DNA from: Panopea generosa
Lineage: Eukaryota > Mollusca > Bivalvia > Adapedonta > Hiatellidae
DNA: 64,000 bases
Direction: 5' to 3'
NCBI GenBank assembly: GCA_029582155.1
Contig: CM055903.1
Location: 44,717,769-44,781,768 of the forward strand
The translations under genes were made by a program, and so were the position numbers. The notes under the pieces are model-generated. The model searched no databases and was not told the origin of the DNA. It saw nothing but the letters and a program-made list of their open reading frames with translations. Below, in pieces: positions 12,471 to 24,261 of the stretch (its first letter is position 1; each line of letters starts with the position of its first letter).

Positions 12471-12890
12471 TATTTATATTTTGTAAAATTACAGATCGAT
12501 GAGTTTTCTGGTTTTTAAGTTATTGGAAAATTGTGTTATTGACTTGTTGCGTTATCGAGTTGTTCTGTTACCGTTTTGCTGTGTTCGATGTTGGTTGAAT
12601 TATCATGTTGTTATGTAATCGGATTGCTGTGTTATTGCATTTTGTTGTATTGGGTTTTGATTAATATATTATCACACGTATAAGATATGTTCACCTTGTA
12701 TTCTTGTATGTATATATAACCAACACGGGGTTCATTGAACTAAGTAAAACTTTTTCTAAATTTTGTAAATTACTTGTACGTTCCATGATTTTAACCTGCA
12801 GACAACATTAATTTTGCAAATCATTCACATTGGTGTTATCAATTTAGTCCATTATCATGAATACCACGGGTTTTGATATTTATTTTATTT

Positions 12891-12897
12891 ATTTCAG
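12891..12897 (+). promoter_or_regulatory. Probable 3' splice site before a 5'-UTR exon
   Basis: A T-rich tract ending in ATTTCAG lies 64 bases before the ATG of the B-box gene. It suggests that an upstream non-coding exon is joined here. No 5' exon was located. Confidence 0.4.
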
Positions 12898-12960
12898 GTT
12901 TAGAAAACACACAACGAACATCACATACATGTTAGAATTTTATACTGCAAACTGACAAAA

Positions 12961-14562
12961 ATGACATCAGAACGTTCAGGATCAGAAAGTATTCCAGAAT
13001 TACTTTGTCAACCGTGCGCGGATTATGGCGAACAGTTACCCGCAGACGGATATTGTACTGATTGTCAGGAATACTTATGTAGCACGTGTTTTACTAGTCA
13101 TTGTAGGGCGAGAGCCTACAGAAACCACACACTCCTGAACAAGTCAGAAATGCCAACAAATCAAACTTCCTTTAAAATGGTCGACAAATGCACAGAGCAA
13201 TGTCCCCAGCACAAAAGTGAATATATCAGCTTTTATTGCAAGTCACATGACCAGCTTGGATGCCAACGATGCAAAACAACTGGTCACATTGTTTGTCAAG
13301 TTAGCACACTGGCAGATGTATCCAAAGATATTTCACAGAGTTCCGAATGTAAAACATTAAATAAGAAACTTAATGCAGTACAACAAAGATATGAATCTGT
13401 ATTGAATCTATCTAAGAAAAACGTGAATGAAGTTGAAGAGTACTATTCGAAAGCATTAGAGGCAGTCAAGAATGTGATAACAAAATTCAAAGAAGAAGAT
13501 TTGAAGACAATGAAGGCTGTGTCGGACACCAGTAGCGCCGTGATAGCAGAAATACAAGGGACAACTACAAAACTAGAAACACTACAAAAACACAACCAGA
13601 ACAGTCAAATGTTTGTTGCCATGAGAAATGCCACAAGTCAATTAAAATTGTTTGAAGATTCTCTTTGTAAGATAGAGTCAGACAATAAAATAAAGCGGTA
13701 TGAATTTGGAAATGTTAAACAACAAGATGCAAATGGAAATGTGTTAGGACAGTTATGTATTCTTCCAGCCAGTGTGGGCGATATAGACGTGAAGACGACA
13801 TCGGACACTCGCGGCTATTTTATCACAGGTTCTTGTTTGCTTCTTGATAATCGACTCGTCATTGTTGATTGTTACAACTTGAAAATAAAGTTAGTTGATC
13901 TAGAACAAAACCAGATTGCTTCTGAATTACAACTGCCGTATAACCCGTGGGACGTCACAATGATAGACAACACTCAAGTCGCTGTTACACTCTATCAGGA
14001 AAATAAGATCCAGATTCTGCATACGACATCCAGCAGTCTGTCTAAAGGTCGAGATATAAAGGTCAGTGGTTCTTGTTATGGTATAGTACATAACGATGGA
14101 ACACTGATGGTGACATTATATAACCCTAGCAAAGTTAAAATGCTGGATATGAACGGCAATGTGTTAAGAAGCATAACACGAGATTCTAGTGGTGCCCAAC
14201 TGTTTGCCAAGCCAAAGTACATAGCCATCAGTCCAGACAAGACCGCTATCTACGTGTCTGATAACAGCAGGCATACAGTCACATGCATGTCGATGGATGG
14301 TACCGTGAAGTCTGTCTACAAGGATGATGCCCTGAAGAACCCACTAGGACTGGCAGTAGATGATACAGGAGTGGTGTATGTATGTGGCAACGATTCCAAC
14401 AATATCCACCAGATAACGGATGATTGTACCAAGATACGGGTATTATTGGGACAAAAACATGGAATATCGACTCCGCATTCAATCACAAATTCAAATAAAG
14501 ACGGCACATTGTATGTTGGAATGGGTAATAGCAGCGTCGTCAAGGTATTTAAAATAAAGTAA
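12961..14562 (+). CDS. B-box/coiled-coil/beta-propeller protein (TRIM-like, no RING)
   Basis: A 533-residue protein in one uninterrupted coding exon. Residues 14-60 form a B-box1-like zinc site (Cys16, Cys19, Cys32, Cys35, Cys40, Cys43, His47). Residues 76-118 form a B-box2 (Cys81, His84, Cys93, His96, Cys101, Cys104, His109, Cys112). About 125-235 is helical and lysine/glutamate-rich, as in a coiled coil. From about 285 to the end there are repeated beta-strand blades (for example GLAVDDTGVVYVCGNDSNNI), typical of NHL-type propellers. TRIM proteins normally begin with a RING finger that makes them E3 ligases; here the frame starts at the B-box, so ligase activity is not predicted from this exon. 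Bivalves carry many such genes, often called TRIM33-, TRIM56- or TRIM71-like. The ATG follows GACAAAA, an acceptable context, and a possible splice acceptor lies just upstream. The ligand is unknown; a role in immune signalling is inference. Confidence 0.88.
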   Translation: MTSERSGSESIPELLCQPCADYGEQLPADGYCTDCQEYLCSTCFTSHCRARAYRNHTLLNKSEMPTNQTSFKMVDKCTEQCPQHKSEYISFYCKSHDQLGCQRCKTTGHIVCQVSTLADVSKDISQSSECKTLNKKLNAVQQRYESVLNLSKKNVNEVEEYYSKALEAVKNVITKFKEEDLKTMKAVSDTSSAVIAEIQGTTTKLETLQKHNQNSQMFVAMRNATSQLKLFEDSLCKIESDNKIKRYEFGNVKQQDANGNVLGQLCILPASVGDIDVKTTSDTRGYFITGSCLLLDNRLVIVDCYNLKIKLVDLEQNQIASELQLPYNPWDVTMIDNTQVAVTLYQENKIQILHTTSSSLSKGRDIKVSGSCYGIVHNDGTLMVTLYNPSKVKMLDMNGNVLRSITRDSSGAQLFAKPKYIAISPDKTAIYVSDNSRHTVTCMSMDGTVKSVYKDDALKNPLGLAVDDTGVVYVCGNDSNNIHQITDDCTKIRVLLGQKHGISTPHSITNSNKDGTLYVGMGNSSVVKVFKIK

Positions 14563-15177
14563 AGACACCGGTTACAATCTGTGAAGGTCAACTGTAAATA
14601 AGACAAAAAGTATAGAGTATACGTTATATCAGTTTTGTCACACATTCATACAAATTAATACACGTAACATCATGCATCAGGTCAACAGAATCCTATAGTA
14701 GTTTATGTCCTTATAATTATGAAAAGTCGGTAATAATACTAAGTATATATATATGATATAGATAAAGATTACTTTTGTATTTTCCTTTACTGCGCATTAC
14801 GAAAGTAGATTTATTATGTGAAACGAAACAAAGTGGTACGTTTATGAACATCATCATTGGTTCTTTTATGTGCTTATTAAGTTTATGATCGAAATGATAT
14901 GCAACACAGGCTTCGTTTCGCAATGTGTGGACGTTTCCGAGCAATACATGATGATCAGAGACCATTGAATTAAATGAAAAAATACAATAAGTAATTTCCC
15001 TATAGGAACGTTATTTATGTGTTTAACTTGCCAAGAATATAACAACTCATTTAGACAAAATTATCATTTTCTGGAACAGTGCTTCACTTCCGAATCAAGA
15101 CATCGCGATGGTCCTTGCTAAACAATTCATCAAGCTAACCTTGCGAATAATTGCTGTTATTTATTTTTCAGAATTGG
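14563..15177. other. 3' flank of the B-box gene
   Basis: AT-rich sequence. The only AATAAA close to the gene overlaps the last codons (14,553-14,558). I see no clear downstream poly(A) signal and no other gene. Confidence 0.4.
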
Positions 15178-15199
15178 TATATAGTAATTCTAACAGTTG

Positions 15200-15665
15200 C
15201 TATTATTTGATTTGATGCGTACACAATTATCTTATCGAGTCCCCCTGTTATTTGATTTGATACATGCACTTTTTTATTGAGTCATCTTGTTATTTGATTT
15301 GATTGATTGATTGAATATTTAGCGTCATTTTTATGCCATCGAGGGCTAACAGATGATCAGTTAATCACTGTTTCCTTTAATCCTGAAAAGATAACCACTA
15401 ATCGAGCACACCTCGCAATTAACTGATTACTTTCCCACTTTAATCAGCGATGGGAGATGAATGATAATGAGACACAATGTTGTATATCAATCATCAAGGA
15501 GACTGTTGCCGGGCGGGGATTCGAACTCCCTATCCCTGGATTGATAGTCGCACGCGTTACCAACTGAGCTAATCAGGCCCGGCATATTTGAGTTGGTGCA
15601 TGCCCTTCTTTTATCGCGTCACCATTTTATTTGATTTGATGCATGCACTTGTATTTTATTGTGGT
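15200..15665. repeat. 43-45-bp tandem repeat interrupted by a SINE
   Basis: TTATTTGATTTGATGCATGC-like units start near 15,204, 15,249 and 15,292, then resume near 15,586 and 15,628. The gap is filled by the SINE at 15,301-15,584. Confidence 0.7.
15301..15584 (-). mobile_element. tRNA-derived SINE, family A, nearly full length
   Basis: In minus orientation the head reads GCCGGGCCTGATTAGCTCAG, followed by GGTAACGCGTGCGACTATC and B-box GAGTTCGAATCCCC. The body carries the family-A blocks (CAACATTGTGTCTCATTATC, GTGGGAAAGTAATCAG, CTGTTAGCCCTCGATGGCAT). The 3' tail is an ATCA/ATTC-type simple repeat. This is the best-preserved family-A copy in the window. Confidence 0.88.
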
Positions 15666-15929
15666 ATCCTGTGAGCAAATAAAATATTTCACCTGACGTA
15701 TACTCACCTTGATTGTCTTTTTTTTTTTGATATTTGTGTTAGTGTTTAACCCATTAATATTTAACCCATTAATACCCCCAAGCCATGTTTTATCCTTCAG
15801 CACAATTTGTAGTAACTACCTTGTCACCTATCAATGAAAATGTGTATAAATGCACACATTTTTCAGTTGATGATACATTAGCAACTGTTCAATAATTCCA
15901 TATCTGAAATGCATTCATCTTGTGAAGTT

Positions 15930-16110
15930 AAGGGGCGTAGCTTGGTTGAAAACGATGTGTAGGCACAGTTGTGGCGGGGTCCGGGGGCATGCTTCCCTGG
16001 TTTTTTCTTCCTCAGCTAGTCTGTCGTAGGTGCGTTTTGGCGTATATTTCTTATGTTTTAGGGGCCTGGTAATCCTGAATATCAACATTAAATTCACCGT
16101 TTTATAACCA
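15930..16110. other. GC-richer unassigned segment
   Basis: A block with GGCGGGGTCCGGGGGCATGC stands out from AT-rich surroundings. It resembles part of a dispersed repeat, but no second copy was identified here. Confidence 0.3.
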
Positions 16111-16683
16111 AACAAAATCTAAATTTATAAGATGATGTTAAATATCTGGATCTTATTCAATGGTTTTTGTCGCGAATCTATAGTTTACTACCCTAGCGGT
16201 CCGATTATTATTCATTCAAATTCACATGCATTATACATGGTTTTACATTTCATTCCTGTAAACATAATATGCCGATATGAATATATGAAGATAACTATAA
16301 TTGTTATTATTATAATTAAGTCCATGTACGTATGTTACATGTATATATATATATAAATATCAAACGACGTTACGTATATAATAATTATATATAATAAATG
16401 CGTTTACAAATGTAAATGGTTTGGTTTTATATTGTATCAGTGTAATGTGTGTGGGTCGGAGGCCTAAATCACGAATAAAGAATTGAACTGAATATTCCTA
16501 AATTAAATATGTCACCAATGAAATATAAAGTTTATAATACCTTTCTACAATACCGGTATCTTAATGGCGTCGACAATATCGTAAGTTGTGATGTTGTTTT
16601 GTAAACTATAATCGGTCAAAAATCTCTTCGAGGTCTAAAATATTTGTTCGTATAATACACAGTAGGTGTGATTGATAACGTAA

Positions 16684-16888
16684 TACAGTATAACTTCGAT
16701 GGCTCGAATCCGACGGGACTGTACAAAATAGTTCGAGTTAATGGTTGTTCGAGTGATATTCAAAATCATACCATATTTTTACATGTATATACATCGTTAT
16801 AGAAATTTGACCGGCGCCTGCTAAGTTGTTCGAGCTATATGTGGTGTTTCAGCTATCCGTGTTCGAGCCAACGACGTTCTACTGTATA
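16684..16888. mobile_element. MITE with pogo/Tigger-like inverted ends
   Basis: The left end reads CAGTATAACTTCGATGGCTC. The right end is its inverse, ending GAGCCAACGACGTTCTACTG. TA lies on both sides, as expected for Tc1/mariner/pogo target duplications. About 205 bp, no reading frame. The CAGTATAA-type terminus resembles pogo/Tigger elements. Confidence 0.75.
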
Positions 16889-16889
16889 C

Positions 16890-18734
16890 ATATATATAAC
16901 TGTTTCAAATAGTGATCAAATGGTAATTTTATTCAGGTAGAACATTTTTTTTTCTGTTACTTGAGGACCTTGCGATACAAATGCTAAATAATATCACAGA
17001 TCTACACAATATAGCCAGAACTAATGTATACAACAGCTAACCCACCACTGATATTTTATGTACCTGACATTTTATGTATTTTCTCAAAAAGATTCAAATC
17101 AATTTCCTTGAAATATTGATTCGAATAAGATCGAACATTTCTCTGTGTATTCTCAATACATAGTTATGTGTTTATGTTGTATACTAATAACGCTACTCAA
17201 TATTCTGACGAAGATATTAGAAATACGAAAGTGGCGGGTTATCTGTTCTGTTCAGTATATCTACCACAAATTAAGAACGTATTCTTTAATATTGTAACAA
17301 ATAGAAACACGATAACACCAGCCATTAAGTTGTGTGACGGAGATGGTCCTTCAGTTGTTTCGTATCCTACAGACATATCTATTATAAAACTAGTATAAAA
17401 GCAATTTAACAGTCTGGTTGGTATTGACTTGTTAATTTAGGTCTTAGCGCAAGGTCCCTGCTTTCGTTCATTACTATAAATACATATCTAACAACCCTTT
17501 TTTATTCAATTAACCAACATATGAAACTGTTAGTCATCAGAGATCATACATTTGAAACATCAGAATCACCAGGCGCCATTTTGCAGCTTAATGGTTTAAT
17601 CGTATTGCCATTGATTCTTTTAAGCACATGAGCGCCAACTTTATTCAGCCCTTTGTTTTATGGATATATGCCAACTGCTGTGTTCTACAATGAACCAGAA
17701 TACACGATGTGGATATAAAAAAAATCAATATTTCGTAGGGGATACCCCCATGGCGGGAAGGGAAACCCCTCCGGTATTCTACCCCTCCTCGCAAGCCGCA
17801 TGCATGTTCCTGGTCACTACCAAATAGTTTTCCTCGATATGATTTCCTTTCTTGCTACATCTTTGTCTTAACAAAAATTTAAAGAATGCAGCATTTGGTG
17901 TTCAAAATATTAAACCCATATCTCCCTCGCATCTTGTTTTAATTACACGAGATATAGGGTTTTAAACCCATAAGAAGTTCGTTTTTAATACATCTTATAT
18001 CCTTTTCCTAATAGAAAACATTTAAAAGTCACAAAATATTGATCTAAGGAATAAATAACAACCATATTTAATCATAAAATCTCCTTATAATGAAGCATTT
18101 GGCATTTAAGATATCAAAATGTTCCAGGGGACCACATATCAATATCCTTTTGTAGCATCAGAGACCATTATCTTATCATTACTTATATAACGATATCGAG
18201 AAACTAAAGATTTTGACCTGGAAAATATCGTTTCAGTTGCATCACTGATGCATGCAATACTTTTAGTCAAGAAAAGCTTACATGCAGACCATAAATATTT
18301 CCAAACATTGTGCCAAAGTAGAATGTTGTGTCTTCTATAATTGTGTTCAACATTTTTGAAATCGTTTATAATCTCTTAATTGCAATTACCCATCAAGCAT
18401 GTTTTCTTTTGGTATGATATAATTGGGACAATTTAGTTTTTAACATATTCTAAAAGTGTATCGATACACAGTCTTAACCATTTCGTAACTTTATATGGCT
18501 TTCAAAGTTCACGTTCGTTGCATTCTATTATGTAAAGCCTTTGCAGTGGTATGCGGTTGTTACATCAACTGTTCACCTCAGCATGAATTTTTTTATCAAT
18601 TTCAGAAAACAATTCTTTTTATGTTGAGTTTTATTGTAATTGTGCATCAGATAAGTATCATGTATGGACAACGAGAACCTCAACTGAAGATCACTTTGTA
18701 CTAGTCTGTAAAACAAACCAAGCTCTCCCGATTG
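16890..18734. other. AT-rich intergenic stretch
   Basis: Nothing beyond short chance frames. A G/C-rich patch with GGGGATACCCCCATGGCGGG lies at about 17,739-17,790. No gene is supported. Confidence 0.4.
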
Positions 18735-18890
18735 GCTTCATTAAATGGCACGCTGTTACGGGCACGCTGATTGGTCAGTTGCTTCAGAGAAAGTTTGAAT
18801 GACGTCATTGTTAAGGAGTCGTTCAATTACTATGAATTGTGGGACAGGCATATAATTCCCGGCTTTTTCATTGGGGGTTTTTAAACCTTA
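18735..18890. mobile_element. Copy of the element at 9,015-9,207
   Basis: Shared ordered blocks: GATTGG, ATGACGTCA, TTCAATTACTA, TTGTGGGACAGGCATA and TTTTTCATTGG. Class unknown. Confidence 0.5.
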
Positions 18891-19144
18891 TTAACATATC
18901 CATATCTGAATTATTTTAATTACCGCATATTTATCTTGAAACATTTAAAAAGTACGACGGACTCGATTTTTATTTTATTTCAATATCTGTACTGATTACT
19001 TGATTAGAAGAGAACTGTATATAGCCATAGTCACGTTATCCGCGTATGTTTAGTACTGGTTTTTGCTAATAAGACTTCAACCTATATGTTACACGGGCGC
19101 CCTGAACTTAAGCGGGTGCGATTATGTTTCCAGCACTCAGTCTG

Positions 19145-19640
19145 CCTATGTCCCATGTTAAGCATTCAGAATCAATGATAAAATATGTAAATTTCCTAAA
19201 TTATTATTTTACAAATAAAAAGTAATTTAAATCTTAAACTTATGTTTACACGGTTTTCGGTGACATTAAAAGCAAATGATATAGGTCGCGAAAACGTGGT
19301 GATTTTACCGACGGTATAATATATGCAGTTTTGATCACAAGGCATTTCTGAAGGGTGTTAGTTTTTAATCAACTGGGCCACGGCTGACGCATTGTAAATA
19401 AGATATATATATAGAGAGAGCTATTCTTATATGAGTAATGAAATAAGATAAAGCAACTTTCAACTTGCTAAACTTCAATAACAGACATGGCAATATTGGA
19501 TTTTGAACAATTTATGACGGTACACCATATATAAATACATAAAAACACAAACCATATATAATATTTTTTTTTTTCAAACTGCAATGTTTTTAATTTAAAC
19601 ACACCATATATTAAAACTCTTTAAGTCTTAGTTATTATAT
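19145..19640. repeat. Dispersed repeat shared with 482-920
   Basis: Same order and strand as the copy at the left edge (AGAATCAATGATAAAATATG; GAAATAAGATAAAGCAAC; ATGGCAATAT; AAAACTCTTTAAGT). This copy has about 60 extra bases around a poly-T run near 19,565. Confidence 0.55.
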
Positions 19641-19644
19641 ACAT

Positions 19645-19653
19645 ATGTATGTA

Positions 19654-19693
<40 letters not shown>

Positions 19694-19873
19694 CGAGTGT
19701 GCGTGCGTGTGTGCGTGTGTGCGTGCGTGCGTGCGTGTGGGTGTGATGTATGTATGTATGTGTGTGTGTGTGCGTGCGCACGTGCGTGCGGGTGTGATGT
19801 ATGTACGTACGTATGTATGTATGTATGTAAATGCATGTCAATATGTATGTGTGCGAGCGGGTGTGCATATGTT

Positions 19874-19916
<43 letters not shown>

Positions 19917-19968
19917 ATGTGTGCGTGCGTGCGTGTATCTGTGTGTGTATTTGCGCGAGTACGCGTGT
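19645..19968. repeat. Compound (TG)n/(TATG)n/(TGCG)n microsatellite
   Basis: About 320 bp of nearly unbroken alternating purine-pyrimidine sequence made of TATG, TG, TGCG and CGAG steps. Cysteine/valine or histidine/threonine reading frames here are products of the dinucleotide repeat. Such tracts can adopt left-handed Z-DNA. Confidence 0.9.
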
Positions 19969-19969
19969 A

Positions 19970-21090
19970 TATTTTCTCATTAATTACACTTTGTCACTCA
20001 TTTTTACCTGTCATGAATATAATATACCTAAACCATCGTTAAAATTGCAAAATATAATTGAAAGGGAATGGCCGTATGTAATGTTAAGAGAACTTGAGGC
20101 CAGACCATTTTGCCTTAAATTGTATTATGAGTTTATATGGCAATTAAATTTGTTTAAACTAAACAAATCGTCAACACTAACTTTGGCATTATTTATTGTT
20201 GCACTACGATTTTTAATATTTATGTACTCAAATATCATGAATTTCATAAAGTGAACTTCTATGCATTGGTATATGTACTCAGGTAATATATTTCTTTCTT
20301 GCATACCAGACACGATATTTAATTCTTTTAACAGGTATGGAAATTCCAACGTACATCATATCCACGTTTACAATTTTTGAATTAAATTGATGCCATAATT
20401 GTTCCAATCACCGAGTTGAAGTGCTTATATTTTATCCTTGGATCGAAATATCGGAAATAGTTTAGTTTAAGACAAATTTTATTCACAATATACATGGAAG
20501 ACATACATCAAAGATACACATTAAATTACAAGAGACAAGGATTCAGAAAGTTGTGTAATCATATTAATATTTATACTTACTTCTCTACACAGGACACTTT
20601 ATTATACAAATATATATAATTAGACGTCGTCAAAACGATTATGGTAAAATGATGATGAATTAAAATTAGATAATAATTCATTGTATTTTTTATGAAAGAA
20701 AAATATTCACTTTTGTCCTTTTGCGGTTCGGATACATAAGTGTTTTTTCGTAGTAGCTCATATAACTCAACATAGCCTCTTTTCAGCAAGGACAGTTTTG
20801 TATCCGACCTCATGCCCATGAAATGTAATCTATCGGGTTATTAAACACATTAGGCATGTGTTTTCTTATTTTATTAATTCACACCCTATGTACTTCTGCT
20901 TCTGCGAATAGACAGTACAGCAAATACTTATAAATTTTCGTCAGTTACTCAAGAATACTGCATATGATTTTGGTAGGGGATGATCCCATCGGGCCCACAA
21001 ACTGGATAAGAAAGTCTACGTTTAAACGTCCCACTTCTGAACGATGTGCCCTACTTCAATCTTGTTCTTCATGTTACTAAATGGAACAGT
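19970..21090. other. Unassigned AT-rich sequence
   Basis: Chance frames only. No domain, tRNA or repeat family recognised. Confidence 0.4.
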
Positions 21091-21092
21091 AT

Positions 21093-21135
21093 GTGAAGCG
21101 TAGTCTAGTGGTAGGGTATCGGACCAAGGATTATT
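21093..21135 (+). mobile_element. 5' head fragment of a tRNA-derived SINE
   Basis: GTAGTCTAGTGGTAGGGTAT followed by CGGACCAAGG matches the A-box half of the family-B SINEs (compare 33,680). It stops where the fold-back element begins. Confidence 0.5.
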
Positions 21136-21139
21136 ATAA

Positions 21140-21299
21140 TTACTGGGTGAATTACGTTTATATTAATTGACAGAGTGGGAAACAGTGCAGGAAGTGTTCA
21201 GATTGCTCGTTACGAGCAATCTGTACTCTTCATGCACTGTTTTCAAAGGCCTTCTGTGATTTGTGTGGGAAAACGCGTATCTATGGAGTAAAGGGTTAA
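21140..21299 (-). mobile_element. Fold-back MITE, truncated, TTAA-type end
   Basis: Homologous in inverse orientation to 61,323-61,616. One end is preserved (TATGGAGTAAAGGGTTAA). The centre (21,180-21,243) is a near-perfect hairpin: CAGATTGCTCG, a 3-base loop, then CGAGCAATCTG, extended by imperfect outer arms. Confidence 0.65.
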
Positions 21300-21494
21300 T
21301 GGCGTATAATATACAACGATAAAGTGTTATCTCTATCAGTCCTGCATGTGTAACATACGTTCTTAAAATAAGCTAAGTAAATATACGTTATCTAAAACAA
21401 ACTTTGAATTTGAAAAGTTAAATCGAACTTTAAAAGGTATATGTGATCGGTTATCTCTCAATTTAGAGTAGGTTCATTGCAATAAAACTAGAGA

Positions 21495-21580
21495 ATGAAT
21501 GAATAGGGTTTTACGGCGTACCAAGACAGTATAGGTTATTCGACGCCAACAGGAAGGAAGATTCCAGGTTCACTCTACAT
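21495..21580 (-). mobile_element. 3' end of a SINE or LINE with ATTC tail
   Basis: On the minus strand the segment reads GGTACGCCGTAAAACCCT followed by an ATTC repeat. This is the style of tail seen on many bivalve retroposons. The 5' portion is not identified. Confidence 0.4.
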
Positions 21581-21599
21581 GTACAAAAACAACAAATTA

Positions 21600-23785
21600 A
21601 CATACAGATTTAAAAAAAATACATCAACAAATGAATATGCAGAATGAACCTAGAACCTTGATACCTGCAGAACTGCAGAGTTTCAGCAAATTCTATTGTA
21701 TTACTCAATTTGTCGCTCCTTCCGACATGCATAAGCCACAGTGATCCTATTCTTGCCATCACTCATGGCTCCCTGGAACCACACAGGGGTTGATAATTTA
21801 ACCACAATAGTGAACATAACAAAAAATGATAAAATGAACATGACACCCATTCGGAGGATTCCTACCCCTCTGCAGAGATCGACAGTGATTCTATTCTTAG
21901 CCGTAACCACACGGGCTTTGAACTAGAGTTAGGAAGGTATCAAAGAATTACAAGAGGTTTGTAGAACATCTAAGCAATCACAGTATCAATGTGTTGAAAA
22001 AGAAATACAGTTTCTGCGTTATTATGAACGGCACAGTATTTATCATTTGATATGCTTCAAACAACAGTAACGTTATGTCAAGATAAAATGTTAGAAAAAT
22101 AGAAAAAACAAAAATACTATTAACAAACGAAACTTTTGTTTTTAAAACAGGACACTTTCAGATAAACTCTATGAAAAATAATACCATTTGATGTTACCTA
22201 AATTTTGTTATAGCAATATACTACTTGATATGCTATAGTATTATTATAGCAGTTTTGATATTGAATTTAATGATTACTACGTTAGGATGTTAATTTACTT
22301 TAATATACCGCTCCTTATTTTATTAATTATAAATAAATGTGCATACTGTGTTATAATGGTTTATTTATTCTTATTCTTCTATAATAAGTATTATTATTAC
22401 ATTAATAGTATGACAATTAAATAATTTACGAGTTACATGTCAACGTTTGTTACATTTCATTGAAAAATACATCGTTCTCATAATTGACATGCTAGCCATT
22501 TGTATGATATGTGTCTCTTTAGTGGTAAATAAAAAAGCTTTGTTTTCTTTTTGGATATCGATTAAAATAGACCATGAAAATGAAGAGAGGGTGTCGTATG
22601 CCGGGTACAGTTCTGATTTCTGAAGTAAAATACTGTTATATGAACATTTTACAATAAGTTTGTATAAAAAATTGATTACTTTTGTTAAAAAAAAAACGAT
22701 ATCAAGAATGCTGAAATGTTTATTAGAACATATTAAGTAATCCTAAATTATACCAACTTATTTAAAATCTTGCTTTATTGTTATAACAAAATTTGCATAG
22801 ACATTTCTGTTAATCCAAACCATTTTTTTGTTGCAACCTTTTGTTTTATTCTATGGTTTACAATAAAAAAACGACATGTTTATACCACTTTAATTATATT
22901 CGGAAAAGCAAAAAAAGAAAAAAGTAATGTTTTACTCTACGGGTTTTCAATCCCCACCCCCATTATCCATACATGTACCACTAAAAGTATATTAATTCGA
23001 AAAGCAAACTAAATAAATAGATCAGGAAATGCATGACCAGTGTAGTACCATTCACAAAGCATAGCCACCATATCGGCATATATACATGTGTTTGGGTTGC
23101 TTGGCTGATATATTGTAAGTTTTAGATGATATGTTCTTTCATGAGTGACCATGAAAACAGAAATAATTAATTTATAGAACTACTGAGATAATATGAAGAT
23201 AAAAAGGGAGAGAGAGTTGTTTGTATAATCTTATTTTGTACAGACCATTTTTCGCATTAATCATTGACCGTCCAGTGTGATTCCTTTATTTGAAATAACG
23301 ATGATTTGTTATACAGTATAGTGCTTTTCCTATATTTTCCTATATAACGATAAAGCATGAACGAGCTCCCGACCTTATACAATGTACAGTTTAAATATAC
23401 TCAGCAAATGAACCTTCATTATTCCACCTTAACCGTGAGCGACGTGTTGCCTGTGGATGTACGTGAACGTACGATATAAAGATAAACCATTAATCATGAA
23501 TAAGATTTATCTACTTTTAAAATCTCTGGATAACAAAGAACATAAATAGAAGCAAACCACCAACGTAGCAAATAAACAACAACATAAAAATGATTAACGC
23601 AAAACAAAACTAGCCTTAAAGTATGTATTGTGTTTGTAATATATTTTTTAATCTTTGAATTTGATTTAACGCCTTCATTTACACAGTTCATATTATATGT
23701 GGCATATTATATGTGGCATATTTAGTTTTATAGTTATTAGTTATATTTAGTCCTTCCGCAAGTAACTGGCAAAATGTCAGACATA
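21600..23785. other. AT-rich intergenic sequence
   Basis: No gene supported. Two similar blocks, ACAGTGATCCTATTCTTGCC (near 21,739) and ACAGTGATTCTATTCTTAGC (near 21,882), lie about 143 bp apart and may be an old duplication. Confidence 0.35.
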
Positions 23786-23794
23786 GAGTTGTTT

Positions 23795-23890
23795 TTTTTT
23801 GAGCGAGCGGGACTCGAACCTACGACCTTGGGGGTGAGAGGTAAGGGATCTCGAGACAGCACCTCAGATCACTCGGCCACGAAGGACAGT
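23795..23890 (-). mobile_element. SINE head, family C (Ser/Leu-tRNA-like)
   Basis: On the minus strand TCGTGGCCGAGTGATCTGAG precedes a long variable arm and B-box GTAGGTTCGAGTCCCG. A related copy is at 56,908-57,105 (+). The would-be acceptor arms do not pair, so this is a tRNA-derived retroposon and not a tRNA gene. Confidence 0.65.
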
Positions 23891-24182
23891 TGTAATATTT
23901 ATAATTTAAAATAAGATTATGAGAGTGTTCATTTAGATGATAAAGTAGCTGTGTTGCTTATTATCTAAACTGAAGAAGCTTCAGTAGTGAAAATATCTTA
24001 CAGTGTATTGATATCTGGATTTCTATTCTTAATTTCCGCACAAAAATGTGGTCATATCCTTTAACAAGTACAATTTTATCACATTGATTTTGATCACGCT
24101 ACATATTACATATAATTATCATTATACTCATGGTATTCGGATTTGATATACATGCACATATAACTGGTTTCACAATTGTGCT

Positions 24183-24188
24183 TTTATT
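24183..24188 (-). terminator. Candidate poly(A) signal of the cGLR gene
   Basis: AATAAA on the minus strand, about 75 bases past the last in-phase stop of the terminal cGLR exon. Confidence 0.4.
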
Positions 24189-24261
24189 AAACATGCGTTT
24201 CGTGTATATAAACCACATTGTACTTAATATCTATAACATAGCTTTTGAAAACACATAAATG

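Noticed and set aside
19621..20042. His/Thr- and Cys/Val-rich frames
   Set aside because: Direct translations of a TG/TATG/TGCG microsatellite.
23810..23890. Serine or leucine tRNA gene
   Set aside because: Box-like elements are present, but the acceptor arms do not pair and a relative at 56,908 continues into a retroposon body.
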